A DNA stretch of 64,000 nucleotides from G963704535 sp963704535 (GTDB lineage: Bacteria; Chloroflexota; Chloroflexia; Chloroflexales; Roseiflexaceae): contig OY969916.1 of the NCBI GenBank assembly GCA_963704535.1, positions 10,292,001-10,356,000 on the forward strand. Direction: 5' to 3'. A program made the translations under genes and the position numbers. Below the pieces are notes generated by a model. That model worked only from the letters and a program-made list of their open reading frames with translations. It was not told the origin of the DNA and ran no database searches. Below, piece by piece: positions 16,653 through 25,910 of the stretch (positions are counted from its first letter, which is position 1; each line of letters starts with the position of its first letter).

Positions 16653-18020
16653 TCAAGACGCGCTTGTCGCGATCGGTCGGCCCTGCCCCGGTGCGGCGAC
16701 GACCTGGCCATCCTGATACACCACCTGGCCCCGTAGCACCGTAGTGCGCACTCGGCCGCACACCCGGCGTCCTTCGTATGGCGTATGCTTGTGGCGCGCA
16801 TACAGATCGCCCGCTTGGATCGTCCATTCCTCATCGGGGGCGACGATCACGAAATCGGCGTCGGCGCCGGGCTGGAGCGACCCCTTGGTGGGGTAGAGGC
16901 CAAATAGGCGCGCGGGGTTCGCCGCCGTCAGCCGCGTCAGGAGCGAGAGCGACATCCCTCGGCGATGCACGCCCTCATGGAGCAGGAGTGGCAACATCGT
17001 TTGCACGCCGGTGATGCCGCCCCACGCCAGCCAGATATCGTGTTCACCGCGCAGTTTGTCGGTCGTCGGGCAGGGCGAGTGGTCCGACGCGATCAGCTCG
17101 ACCTGACCGGCCAGCACGCGCTCCCACAGCGCCTCGACGTTCGCGCGGGGGCGCAGGGGCGGCGCACACTTCGCCGGCGGGCCGATCGACACGAAGTCTT
17201 CTTCGTCCAGGACGAGGTAGTGTGGGCAGGTCTCGCACGTCACGGGCTGGCCGCGCTGCTGGGCTGCGCGGATCGCATCGACCCCGTCGGCGATGCTGAC
17301 GTGGACGATGTGCAGCCGCGCCCCGGCGATCCGGGCCAGGAGCAGCGCGCGACTGATCGCCTCCAGTTCCGCGAAATCAGGGCGCGCTTCGAGCCAGGCG
17401 CGGCGGTCAACCCTGCCGGAGGCACGCAGCCGCGCGGTGAAATAGGCAGTCAGCAACTCGCTCTCGGCATGCACGGCGACCAGTTTCCCCGTACGAGCCG
17501 CGTGCCGCAGCCCGTCGAGCAGGACGCCATCGGTGACTGCGGGGAAGTCTTCGATCCCGGAATTGCACATGAACGCCTTGTAGGCGACCGCGCCTGACGC
17601 ATCCTGCCCCGGCAACTGGGCAATGTTATCGGTTACCAGGCCACCCCAGAGCATGTAATCCACCACCGCGCGGCCCGCGACCGCCGTGTGCTTGGCGGCC
17701 AGCGTCGCGCCGTCGACGGCAGCCGGGTGATTATTGAGTGGCATGTCAATTATCGAGGTAACGCCACCTGCGGCGGCTCCCATGGTGCCGCATGTAAAAC
17801 CTTCCCAATCGGCACGCCCTGGGTCATTGAAGTGGACGTGGGCATCGATGAGCCCCGGCAGGACGGGTAATCCGCCAGCGTCGACGGTCGTCTCCGCCGG
17901 GCCATCCGGCTCACCGGCGAAGTGCGCCACGACTTTGCCGTGGCGTACGCCGAAACCACCCTTCCAGGAGCGCTCCTCGTCGATGATGAGTGCGTTGACA
18001 ACACAAAGGTCGTAATCCAT
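16653..18020 (-). CDS. allB: allantoinase
   Basis: The protein has 455 residues of the amidohydrolase superfamily. Zinc ligands are visible: the HVHFNDPGRADWEGF loop near residue 60, the carboxylated Lys in AVAYKAFMCNSG, LVAVHAESE, HIVHVSIADG and the last Asp in LIASDHSPCPTTDK. DWEGF..GT.AAAAGGVTSIIDMPLN and SDHSPCP are the allantoinase pattern rather than dihydroorotase. It opens the hydantoin ring of allantoin to allantoate. The start at 18020 follows GGAGAG; upstream ATGs are possible. It is last in a minus-strand operon after the SDR and DUF3830 genes, opposite the allantoate amidohydrolase, so the context supports purine breakdown. Confidence 0.88.
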   Translation of the reverse strand: MDYDLCVVNALIIDEERSWKGGFGVRHGKVVAHFAGEPDGPAETTVDAGGLPVLPGLIDAHVHFNDPGRADWEGFTCGTMGAAAGGVTSIIDMPLNNHPAAVDGATLAAKHTAVAGRAVVDYMLWGGLVTDNIAQLPGQDASGAVAYKAFMCNSGIEDFPAVTDGVLLDGLRHAARTGKLVAVHAESELLTAYFTARLRASGRVDRRAWLEARPDFAELEAISRALLLARIAGARLHIVHVSIADGVDAIRAAQQRGQPVTCETCPHYLVLDEEDFVSIGPPAKCAPPLRPRANVEALWERVLAGQVELIASDHSPCPTTDKLRGEHDIWLAWGGITGVQTMLPLLLHEGVHRRGMSLSLLTRLTAANPARLFGLYPTKGSLQPGADADFVIVAPDEEWTIQAGDLYARHKHTPYEGRRVCGRVRTTVLRGQVVYQDGQVVAAPGQGRPIATSAS

Positions 18021-18129
18021 AAAGCTCTCCATCCTCATCAATCGCGGTACCGGTAACTTTGCGCTTACTCCAGCGGAAGGCGTCTGGACAGACGAGCAGC
18101 CGGCACAACGCCAGTGATCGCCACCCAGC

Positions 18130-18888
18130 TCATTGGCTCGTCCAGCCCATGTCGATCGTCCACGCGGCGCCGGTAACTGCGCTGGCAGCCTCCGAGCACA
18201 GGTACGCCACCAGAGATGCCACTTCAGCCGGTTCGATCAGGCGCTTGATCGCGGCCGGCTCAAGCATCACTCGCTCGATCACCTCCTCGGGCTCGATCCC
18301 CCGCGTGCGGGCCTGGTCGGCGATTTGCCCCATAACCAGCGGCGTGCGCACGTAGGCCGGGCAGAGCGCATTGACGGTGATGCCGTATTTGCCGCCCTCC
18401 AGCGCGGCCGTGCGGGTCAGGCCGATCAGGCCGTGCTTGGCAGTAACGTAGCCGCTCTTAAACGGCGCGCCGCCCAGCCCAAGCACCGAGGCGATGTTGA
18501 CGATGCGGCCCCACCCTTGGTCGCGCATGGCCGGCCAGGCGTACTTGGTCAGCAGGAAGGGCGCGGTGACCATCACCGCCAGCATCTTGTTCCAGGTTGC
18601 CTCCGGGAAGTCCTCGATCGGGTCGATATGCTGGAACCCGGCGTTGTTGACCAGGATATCGACCCGGCTGTAGCGGCGCAGGGCCTCGTCTACCACGCGG
18701 CGGCAGTCGTTCTGCAACGAGAGGTCGGCTGCCACGAACTGGCCGCCGATCGCCGCAGCAGCCGCCGCCCCCTGGTCGCCGTTCAGGTCGGCCAGCAGCA
18801 CCTGGTCGCCCTGGCGCGCGAGCGCCTCGGCCACCGCTAGCCCGATCCCGCTGGCCGCCCCGGTCACAATCGCCACACGAGCAGTCAT
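18130..18888 (-). CDS. short-chain dehydrogenase, 3-hydroxybutyrate dehydrogenase type
   Basis: The protein has 252 residues. It shows the Rossmann motif TGAASGIG, LVNNAGFQHIDPIEDFPEATW, catalytic Ser in NIASVLG and YVTAKHG (Tyr/Lys). The phrase NAGFQHIDPIEDFP and the end GAAWTIDMGWTSQ match D-3-hydroxybutyrate dehydrogenases closely, which oxidise 3-hydroxybutyrate to acetoacetate with NAD. It sits between allantoinase and DUF3830 genes on the same strand with short gaps (56 and 109 bases), so it may instead serve an oxidation in ureide metabolism. No polyhydroxybutyrate genes are nearby. Confidence 0.82.
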   Translation of the reverse strand: MTARVAIVTGAASGIGLAVAEALARQGDQVLLADLNGDQGAAAAAAIGGQFVAADLSLQNDCRRVVDEALRRYSRVDILVNNAGFQHIDPIEDFPEATWNKMLAVMVTAPFLLTKYAWPAMRDQGWGRIVNIASVLGLGGAPFKSGYVTAKHGLIGLTRTAALEGGKYGITVNALCPAYVRTPLVMGQIADQARTRGIEPEEVIERVMLEPAAIKRLIEPAEVASLVAYLCSEAASAVTGAAWTIDMGWTSQ

Positions 18889-18944
18889 ACTATGCCTCCG
18901 TCCGTCGGCTTCTATAGCATTCCTATCATGGTTATAATTGGTAT

Positions 18945-19364
18945 TTAGGAGTCGTGCTCCTCAAATGCGATGTCCTGCGCGCCCTCCCACTGCACCTTCC
19001 GGCCCATCTCGCGTAACTGCTCGTGTCCCTCGACGACCGTCAAGAAGTGGTTGCCGGCCAACTGGCCCATTTTGCTGGCGAACATTGTGGCGCCATAGGG
19101 GAATAGCAGCTCGGTTTCGCTGTACCCGCCGGGGTACCACAGGATCTCGCCCGGCGCCGGGTGGCTGGTGTGGTTCTCGTAGCCGACGCCCAGCGCGAAG
19201 TCGCCTAGGGGAATCCAACAGGCCTCGCCGCTCCAGCGGGCGTGGATGATCTTCTGGCGGTAGGGCAGCAGTGTGCGAAACGCGGCCCAGGTCTTCGGCG
19301 CGGCGTCGGCCTCCGCGCGCGCGGTGAAGATCAGCGGGCCGACAGTGATTCTAAGCAAGAGCAT
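18945..19364 (-). CDS. DUF3830 cyclophilin-like protein
   Basis: The protein has 139 residues from the ATG at 19364, which follows GGAG. Pattern: MLLLRITVGPLIFTARAEAD, then PKTWAAFRTLLPYRQKIIHA, RWSGEACWIPLGDF, PGEILWYPGGYSETELLFPY, YGATMFASKMGQLAGNHFLT. This is DUF3830, small proteins with a cyclophilin-like beta-barrel fold often found with hydantoin and purine catabolic genes; the exact reaction is unknown to me. As the first gene of the allantoinase operon it is a good candidate for an accessory step, for example isomerising or hydrolysing a ureide. Confidence 0.75.
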   Translation of the reverse strand: MLLLRITVGPLIFTARAEADAAPKTWAAFRTLLPYRQKIIHARWSGEACWIPLGDFALGVGYENHTSHPAPGEILWYPGGYSETELLFPYGATMFASKMGQLAGNHFLTVVEGHEQLREMGRKVQWEGAQDIAFEEHDS

Positions 19365-19377
19365 AGCTGAACTCCAT

Positions 19378-19577
19378 CTAAAAAGGGGGAGTTTGAGGGG
19401 CCGCTTCTCAAGAAACCCCTTTCCACTACAGTCTACAAGCGACAAATCAACCTTTTCAGGCAATCTCTCAGAGGCTGTCTAAAAAGGAGGAGTTTGAGGG
19501 GGAAGCCCCTCAAGAACCCCCTTTCCACCACAGTCTACAAGCGACAAATCAACCTTTCAGGCCATCTCTCAGGGATG
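19378..19577. repeat. two tandem family B elements
   Basis: A unit of about 100 bases (AAAAAGGGGGAGTTTGAGGG, central palindrome, CCCCTTTCCAC, then AGTCTACAAGCGACAAATCA and CAATCTCTCAG) is present twice, with a few substitutions. It occupies the divergent gap between DUF3830 and allC, upstream of both genes. Confidence 0.75.
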
Positions 19578-19688
19578 CCGATACTATAGGCGATTGGGTG
19601 CGGAACGTCAACTGTGACGCGGCCCTACGCGAAAATCGGGTATCATAAGCATCACCGAGGGCATCTTCCAACGAGCAAAGGAGCCATT

Positions 19689-20966
19689 ATGGACCACCTG
19701 CCTATCGACGCTGCGCGTCTGCTCCGCGACCTCGACACGCTGGCGACCTTTGTCGAGCCGGGCACTGCGGGCTGGACGCGCCGGGCCTTCTCGCCAGCGT
19801 TCATCGCCGGCCGGGCCTGGCTGGCCGACCAGATGCGGGCGGCCGGGCTGACGGCCGCCGTGGACGCCGCCGGCAACCTGGTGGGTCATCGCGACGGCGC
19901 CGCCGACCTGCCGCCGCTCGTGATCGGCTCGCACACCGATACCGTGCCCGGCGCGGGTCGCTTCGACGGGATGCTCGGTGTGCTGGCCGGCATCGCGGTC
20001 GTCCGCGCGCTCGACGCCGCCGGCATCCGGCTGCGCCACCCGCTCGAAGTGATCGACTTCCTGGCCGAGGAGCCAACGCCGTTCGGGATCTCCTGCATCG
20101 GCAGCATGGCGCTGGCCGGCGCGCTCGATCGGCAGGCGCTCGACCGGCGCGACGACTCCGGGCGCACCCTGGGCGAGGCGCTGGCCGCCGTCGGCGGGCG
20201 GCCGGACGCGATCGAGACGGTGGCCCGGCGCCCCGGCGCGATCGCGGCCTACTTGGAGCTGCACATTGAGCAGGGGCGCGTGCTTGAGGACGCCGGCGCC
20301 CCGCTGGGAGTCGTGCTGGGGATCGTCGGCATCCGCCGGGCGCGGCTGCTCCTGGCCGGGCGCCCCGACCATGCCGGGACGACTCCGATGGGGCTGCGCC
20401 ACGACGCGCTGGCGGCGGCGGCCGAGACAGTGCTGGCGGTCGAGCGGGCTGCTCGGACGGCCGGCGCGGCGGTCGGGACCGTTGGTGTGCTACGGGTCTC
20501 GCCGTGCCAGCAGAACGTCGTCCCCGGTGCGGTCGAGCTGACGGTCGAGCTGCGTAGCCTGGCCTGGCCGACGGTCGAGGGCATGTGGGTGAGTGTTACC
20601 GAGGCCGCCCAGGCAGCCTGCGCGGCGCGTGGCGTGGCGCTGACGATCGATCAGGTCGAGGACATGGCGTCGATGCAAACGCCCGACTGGCTGGTCGAGC
20701 TGATCGCGACGGCCTGCGAGGCCGTGGCACCGGGCGCGCCACGGCTGCCCAGCGGCGCCGGCCACGACGGGAGCCGGGTCGGCCGCATCGCGCCGGCCGG
20801 CATGATCTTCGTGCGCAGCCAGGACGGGCGCAGCCACTGCCCGGAGGAGTACTCCTCGCCGGAGGATATCGCCGCCGGGGCTGCGGCATTGGGGCGGGCG
20901 CTGCTGGCGCTCGACCGCCGGCTCGAACTCGTAAAACTCGTGCATCCTTTACGTTCTTTGCAGTAG
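19689..20966 (+). CDS. allC: allantoate amidohydrolase / M20 Zn-dependent hydrolase
   Basis: The protein has 425 residues. Metal-site motifs follow M20 amidohydrolases: SHTDTVPGAGRFDG, FLAEEPTPFGISCIGS, AYLELHIEQGRVLE, GRPDHAGTTPM, and PSGAGHDGSRVGRIAPAGMI with SHCPEEYSS. It hydrolyses allantoate to ureidoglycine/ureidoglycolate, ammonia and CO2, or an N-carbamoyl amino acid in related enzymes; the neighbouring allantoinase favours allantoate. The start at 19689 follows AAAGGAG; the longer reading to 19614 has no ribosome site. The last ten residues (KLVHPLRSLQ) are atypical, and the TAG stop overlaps the first bases of the MITE at 20965. Confidence 0.82.
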   Translation: MDHLPIDAARLLRDLDTLATFVEPGTAGWTRRAFSPAFIAGRAWLADQMRAAGLTAAVDAAGNLVGHRDGAADLPPLVIGSHTDTVPGAGRFDGMLGVLAGIAVVRALDAAGIRLRHPLEVIDFLAEEPTPFGISCIGSMALAGALDRQALDRRDDSGRTLGEALAAVGGRPDAIETVARRPGAIAAYLELHIEQGRVLEDAGAPLGVVLGIVGIRRARLLLAGRPDHAGTTPMGLRHDALAAAAETVLAVERAARTAGAAVGTVGVLRVSPCQQNVVPGAVELTVELRSLAWPTVEGMWVSVTEAAQAACAARGVALTIDQVEDMASMQTPDWLVELIATACEAVAPGAPRLPSGAGHDGSRVGRIAPAGMIFVRSQDGRSHCPEEYSSPEDIAAGAAALGRALLALDRRLELVKLVHPLRSLQ

Positions 20967-21080
20967 ACAAGGCTCTCTGGTGCTTTACAGTTCCGAAAAA
21001 AGGGGGTTTGAGGGGGCAGCCCCCTCAGTCTTTTCCAACCCACTTTGTAAAGTCGAAAACCGCCACGCGGAACCTTGCCT
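20965..21080. repeat. MITE family A, copy 1 (116 bp)
   Basis: Ends AGACAAGG and CCTTGCCT form an imperfect terminal inverted repeat, with TTTACAG/TTGTAAA further in and a central palindrome GGGGGTTTGAGGGGGCAGCC / CCCTCA. It carries no ORF. Its left end supplies two bases of the allC stop codon. Confidence 0.8.
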
Positions 21081-21101
21081 CAACCCTTTGAGGAGATCTA
21101 T

Positions 21102-24100
21102 ATGACCCGCACGATCGCCTCACGGCGTCAGCGCGGCGCCTCCGGCCGGTTCGTTGGCCGGCACGCCGAGCAGCAACTGTTCCGCGCCACATTGCGCCAG
21201 CTCGCCGCCCTGCGTGGCCGCCCCGACGCGCAGTTAACCGACGACGATCTGAGCTACGCCCAGATCTTCCTGGTCGCCGCCGAGGGCGGCATGGGCAAGA
21301 GCACCCTGCTGCGGCGCTTCGCGGAGATCGTGCGGGAGGATGCCGATGGCGCCGGCGCGTTGGCGCTGTACCTGGATTGGGAGCGGCACCCGCTGATCGG
21401 CTCCCCCGACCGGATCATGGACGTGCTGCACCAGGAGCTGTGCGCGGCCGGGTTCGAGGGTGAGCTGCAACCCTACCGCGACGCACAGGTGCGGCGCGCC
21501 GAGGCCCAGCGCAAGGCCGCCGACGCCGAGGAGAAGTACCGCAGCCTGATGCACGGCGCCGGTGGCCCAGAGGAGCTGCGCGCCTTCATTCAGAAAAAGC
21601 TGGCCCCCGACGAGTGGAAGCTGTACGACGATGCCGAGGCGCTGACCGAGCCGTTTATGGAGGCGCTCAACCGGATCGCCACCCCCGCCCGCTGGCGCTG
21701 CTGCTGGACACCTACGAGCTGGCCGACCACTGCGATAGCTGGCTGCGTAAGCGTGCCCTCGGTCAGAGCAACCCGCGCCTGGTCTGGGCGATCGCCGGCC
21801 GCGAGGGGCAGCCGTTCATCCGCCGCTATGAGGACCAGTTCGGCGGGAGCACAATCGGGCGCATCCTGCTCGACACCTTCGATCGCCGCGATATCGTGGC
21901 CTACGTCCAGCAGTGTGGCATCGCCGCGCCGGACGACGAGCTGATCGAGCGGCTCCAGGCGCTTTCGCGCGGGGTGCCGCTGGCGCTAGAGGGCTGGTTC
22001 AACCTGCACCAGCAGAACGTGGAGCTGCCGCCGCCCGACCCGGCCGCCCCGACCACCCGCCGCGCGATCGTCCGGCACGTGACCGATCGGTTCTTACGCT
22101 ACTGCAACGAGGACGACAAGCACCTCCCGCCAGCCCAGCAACGAACCCGCGAGGCGACCCGCAACAACATTCTGACGCTGATGCTGCTGCGGCGCACCGA
22201 CGTCGACGCGTTGGCCGCCGCGTGGCAGTGCGGCCGCGAGGAGGCCGACGAGCGGCTGAACGACCTGGCTGATACGTTCTCGTTCGTCTTCGCCCAGGAG
22301 ATCGAGCGTGAGCCGCACGCGCTGGTCAAAGAGTTCCTGCGCGAATATCTACGTGAGCAGACCAGCCTGCCGGTGCCGATTCAGATCGTTGTCGAGCGGC
22401 TGGTGGCCCATTTCGAGGGACGGATGCGTGAGCGCGAGCAGGAGCTTGTGCCGGGAACTGCATCCACCCAGCCCCTGAGCGCCACCGAACGCGAGGCGCT
22501 GGCAGCCGAGCGGGCTGCCCATCAGCGAGCATTCCAGCAGCTCCAAGTTCAGATCGCGGCGCACACGGAGACATCGGCGCCCGTGGGTCTTCTCATCCAA
22601 CGTGACGACGCCGATCGGGCGATCAAACGCATCGACGCCCAACTTGCGCCGCCCGCGACCGAGGGTTCCCCGCCCACGCGCCGCCCGCTGTGGAGCGACG
22701 ACGCCTGGCGCGAAAGCCTGCTCGACCTGGTCAACGTGTTGTGCTGGGCCGACCGGAGCGGTGAGAAGGCGATGCGCCTACTGGTCCCCATGTTCATCGA
22801 GGCGCTGGCGTTCCACCAGCACACGGCGGCGGCGCTGTTCACCACCGCTGAAGAGTTTGCGGGGCACTGGCAAGCGGATCGCCATCAACTGTTTGAGGTC
22901 CTTGCCGCCGGTCGTTTTGAAACATCGAACTGGGGTGCTACGGACGATGAGATGCGGGCGATTCTGGATCGGCTCCAACCGACCGCCGATAACTGGCGCC
23001 TGACGCCGCTCCATCGGGCGATCTTGTCTATCCAGCGCGGACAACTGCTGCTCAGGCTCAACTCTGGTATCAAATCAGAGAACCTTGCCGCAGCTCTGGC
23101 CACCGCTGATGAAGCCGCGCGCCTGCTGCCGGCCGATGGAGGAGAGGTGGCTGAGACGTTGGCTAAACTATATAAGGATGTGGGAAGTACATATCTATGG
23201 CCAAAGCGTAATAAGGCGGTAGCATCATCTGAAGCCGTACGGGTTCTTACTATTGCTACACATCTGGCGCCCTCGAATGATTATGCCTGGTATGATCTTG
23301 GTGTGTCCCTCCAGATGGTCAAACGATACGATGAGGCAGTTACCGCCTTATGGCGACATAATACCCTTGATGCAAGAAGCCCTCATGCATACAACTTGCT
23401 GGGCAACGGCTACTACTATCTCAAGCGCTACGAGGAGGCCATCGTTGCCTACCAGCAGTCGATCGCCCTCGACCCGACCTATGCCACCCCCCACAGCGGC
23501 CTGGGCACCGTATACCATGCCCTCCAGCGCTACGAGGAGGCTATCGTTGCCTATCAGCAATCGATCGCCCTCGACCCGACCTATGCCTACCTACACAATG
23601 GTTTAGGTAATGTGTACCGCGACCTCAAGCGCTACGAGGAGGCTATCGTTGCCCACCAGCAATCGATCGTCCTCGACCCGACCGATGGCGACCTCCACAA
23701 CGGTATAGGGCTTGTGTACGAAGAGCAAAAACAGTATGATCAAGCTATCGCCGCCTACCAGCAGTCCATCACCCTCGACCCGACCAATGCCTACGCCCAC
23801 AGAAACTTAGGCGATGTATATCGTGCTCAACACAAGTATAACGAGGCTATTGCCGCCTACCAGCAGTCCACCACCCTCGACCCGACCAATGCCTACGCCC
23901 ACAACAATCTAGGGCTTGTGTACGAAGAGCAAAAACAGTATGATCAGGCCATCGCCGCCTACCAGCAGGCCATTGCTCTAGACCCGACTAATGCCTACGC
24001 CCACAGAAACTTAGGCGATGTATATCACGCTCAACATAAGTATAATGAAGCCATCGCCGCCTACCAGCAGGCGATCACTCTCGACTCGACCTTTGCTTCC

Positions 24101-24481
24101 CCGCACTACGGCCTGGGCAATCTGTACCGCGACCTCAATCGCAATGATGAAGCCCAGACAGCCTACCAGCGAACGCTTGATCTTGATCCGACGAATTACC
24201 GATCCATGTATTGCCTGGCGCGTTTGGAGCGGTTGACAGGAAATCAGGAACAGGCATCAGCATGGATTGACCAGGCGCGACCACTGCTCCCTGCCGACGG
24301 CTTCTACGACCGTGCCTGCCTGGAGAGCATCGCCGGCGACGCCGATGCGGCGGTGGAGGCGCTGCGGGTCGCGCTGGAACGCGGTGAAGCGTTCGTTGCG
24401 TGGGCGCGCGAGGACCCCGACTTCGTGTTCATCCGCGACGACCCGCGCTACCGGGCGCTGGTGGGGCTGGATGAGGGGTGA
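21102..24481 (+). CDS. STAND/AAA ATPase with C-terminal TPR array, one frameshift
   Basis: The start at 21102 follows GAGGAG. The first frame (to about 21690) holds the P-loop AAEGGMGKSTLLRRF near residue 60; the second continues RPLALLLDTYELAD (Walker B) and runs to 24481. One C added to the run ACCCCCGCCC joins them. About 1,126 residues: ATPase 50-330, a helical and winged-helix region, then from about nt 23,200 an array of TPRs. Six or more consecutive repeats are nearly identical in DNA (YNEAIAAYQQSITLDPTNAY). A C-terminal cap follows (ADGFYDRACLESIAGD...FIRDDPRYRALVG). It is probably a signal-sensing switch protein; its effector partner is not obvious. Confidence 0.8.
23396..24115 (+). 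repeat. 102-base tandem repeats encoding TPR units
   Basis: Units encoding GYxxLxxYEEAIVAYQQSIALDPTYA-type 34-residue repeats recur about seven times. Neighbouring copies (for example those starting near 23700 and 23900) are almost identical, so array length may vary between strains by recombination. Confidence 0.75.
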
Positions 24482-24763
24482 TCGGCAGGGAAGTCTTCAG
24501 AGCATACACTGCCAGAGCATTGTGTCGCCCCATGGAACCGCCGCCGTCAATGGAATGCACCAAATGGTAGGGGCGATTTGCGAATCGCCCTCGCCGTAGG
24601 CATTGTGGTCACGGCGTGGGCATTGATTCCACGTTGCCGAATTGCCGGGGTACGATGGCGGCAACGCGGGCGGTTCACGAACCGCCCCTACGACGTGCTT
24701 GCCGAAACTGGGCCTGGCTGCTATGATGGCGCTACCAATTCCTACCTGCTCCCAAGAGGGCCT
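24482..24763. other. intergenic gap with two GGGCG hairpins
   Basis: No gene is seen. GGGCGATT-tgcg-AATCGCCC (24571-24590) and GGGCGGTT-cacg-AACCGCCC (24668-24687) are two members of the same short hairpin type, each next to a GGTAGGGG/CCCCTAC edge, in inverted orientation about 100 bases apart. Confidence 0.55.
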
Positions 24764-25117
24764 ATGACCACCGCACATCACCTATCGATCTCGACCCACG
24801 TACTCGACACCGAGCGCGGCCAGCCGGCGGCCGGCGTGCCGGTCGCGCTGTCGCGCTGGGAGGGCGGCGCGCTGGTGCTGGTGTCGGCGCACGAGACCAA
24901 TCTCGACGGCCGGATTCCCGGCTTCACCGAGGCCCCGCCACAGGTCGCTGCGTACCAGCTCTCCTTCGATGTCGCGGCCTACTTTCGCCGCCAGGGCGTC
25001 GAGCCGGCGTTCCTGACCAAGGTGGTGATCGAGTTCCAGGTGCTGGACAGCGGCCGGCACTACCACGTTCCGCTGCTGCTGTCGCGCTACTCCTGCACAT
25101 CGTATCGTGGCAGTTGA
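24764..25117 (+). CDS. uraH: 5-hydroxyisourate hydrolase
   Basis: The protein has 117 residues of the transthyretin-like family. It opens LSISTHVLDTERGQPAAGVP (catalytic His of the STHVLD motif), has the middle Arg region ETNLDGRIPGF, and ends YHVPLLLSRYSCTSYRGS, the diagnostic YRGS terminus that separates the enzyme from animal transthyretin. It hydrolyses 5-hydroxyisourate, the product of urate oxidase, to OHCU. No signal peptide, so cytoplasmic. It lies 66 bases before uraD in the same direction, separated only by a dispersed repeat. Confidence 0.95.
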   Translation: MTTAHHLSISTHVLDTERGQPAAGVPVALSRWEGGALVLVSAHETNLDGRIPGFTEAPPQVAAYQLSFDVAAYFRRQGVEPAFLTKVVIEFQVLDSGRHYHVPLLLSRYSCTSYRGS

Positions 25118-25172
25118 GATTGGAGATTAGAGATTGGGGATTGGGGAAGCGCGCTCAATCTCCAATCCACAA
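25113..25172. repeat. GATTGGAGATTAGAGATT repeat between uraH and uraD
   Basis: GATTGGAGATTAGAGATTGG and its facing CAATCTCCAATCCA are the same family as 10461-10528. Confidence 0.65.
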
Positions 25173-25183
25173 CAGGACGAGCT

Positions 25184-25735
25184 ATGACCGCCGAGCCAAC
25201 CACCCCGCGGCTGCCCCCGATCGAGGAGCTGAACCGCCTGCCCAGGGAAGCCTTCGCCGCTGCGCTCAAGCCGCTGTTCGAGACCGCCCCGCCGCTGGCC
25301 GACGGGCTGTTCGCCGCGCGGCCCTACCGCTCCTACGACGAGCTGCTCGACCGGGCGGCGGCCGTGATCGCCGGGCTGGACGAGGCGCAGCAGGTCGAGG
25401 TGGCCAATGCACACCCGCGCATTGGCGAGAGCGCCGCCGCTGTGCGCGGGCGCTCGGCGCTCTCCTACCGCGAGCAGGGCTACGATGCCGAGGCCGCGCT
25501 CGACCAGATCGAGGTCGAGCGAGTCTACCGCGAGCTGGCCGACCTCAACCGTGCCTACGAGGAGCGCTTCGGCTTCCGCTTCGTCGTGTTCGTCAACCGC
25601 CGCCCGAAAGCGGCGATCGTTGAGGTGCTCAAGGAGCGCCTGCGCCGGCCGCGCGAGCAGGAGTTGGCGCAGGCACTGGAGGACATGCTGGCGATCGCCC
25701 GCGACCGGCTTCGTGGGGTTTTGTCCTCTCAATGA
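25184..25735 (+). CDS. uraD: OHCU decarboxylase
   Basis: The protein has 183 residues. It carries the catalytic His77 in ANAHPRIGE, the SYREQGYD region (usual S.EQ), and FGFRFVVFVNRRPK near residue 140, all typical of 2-oxo-4-hydroxy-4-carboxy-5-ureidoimidazoline decarboxylase. It converts OHCU to S-allantoin, the substrate of the allantoinase at 16653. A short AGGACGAGCT precedes the ATG. It acts directly after uraH, and the gene order uraH-uraD is common in bacteria. Confidence 0.93.
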   Translation: MTAEPTTPRLPPIEELNRLPREAFAAALKPLFETAPPLADGLFAARPYRSYDELLDRAAAVIAGLDEAQQVEVANAHPRIGESAAAVRGRSALSYREQGYDAEAALDQIEVERVYRELADLNRAYEERFGFRFVVFVNRRPKAAIVEVLKERLRRPREQELAQALEDMLAIARDRLRGVLSSQ

Positions 25736-25768
25736 GGTTGCGCGGGCGCGACTCTGGCCTACGACGGT

Positions 25769-25906
25769 GTGGTACTTTTCTTCTTTATCTCGCCAATTTT
25801 TCGCCCGTAGGGTGAAAAATTGGCGAGATAAGATAGGGCAGGTTCCTTTTATCGTGGATTTTTGCCCAACCGGGCAAAAATCCACGATAAAAGGAAGAAG
25901 ATGACA
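25769..25906. repeat. pair of long AT-rich hairpins with shared ATTTTT(C)GCCC core
   Basis: Two near-perfect stems lie in tandem: TATCTCGCCAATTTTTCGCC against GGTGAAAAATTGGCGAGATA, and TTTTATCGTGGATTTTTGCC against GGGCAAAAATCCACGATAAA. Flanks GGTACTTTTCTTCTT and AAAAGGAAGAAG extend the symmetry. A third member is at 45712-45777. Confidence 0.7.
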
Positions 25907-25910
25907 ACTC

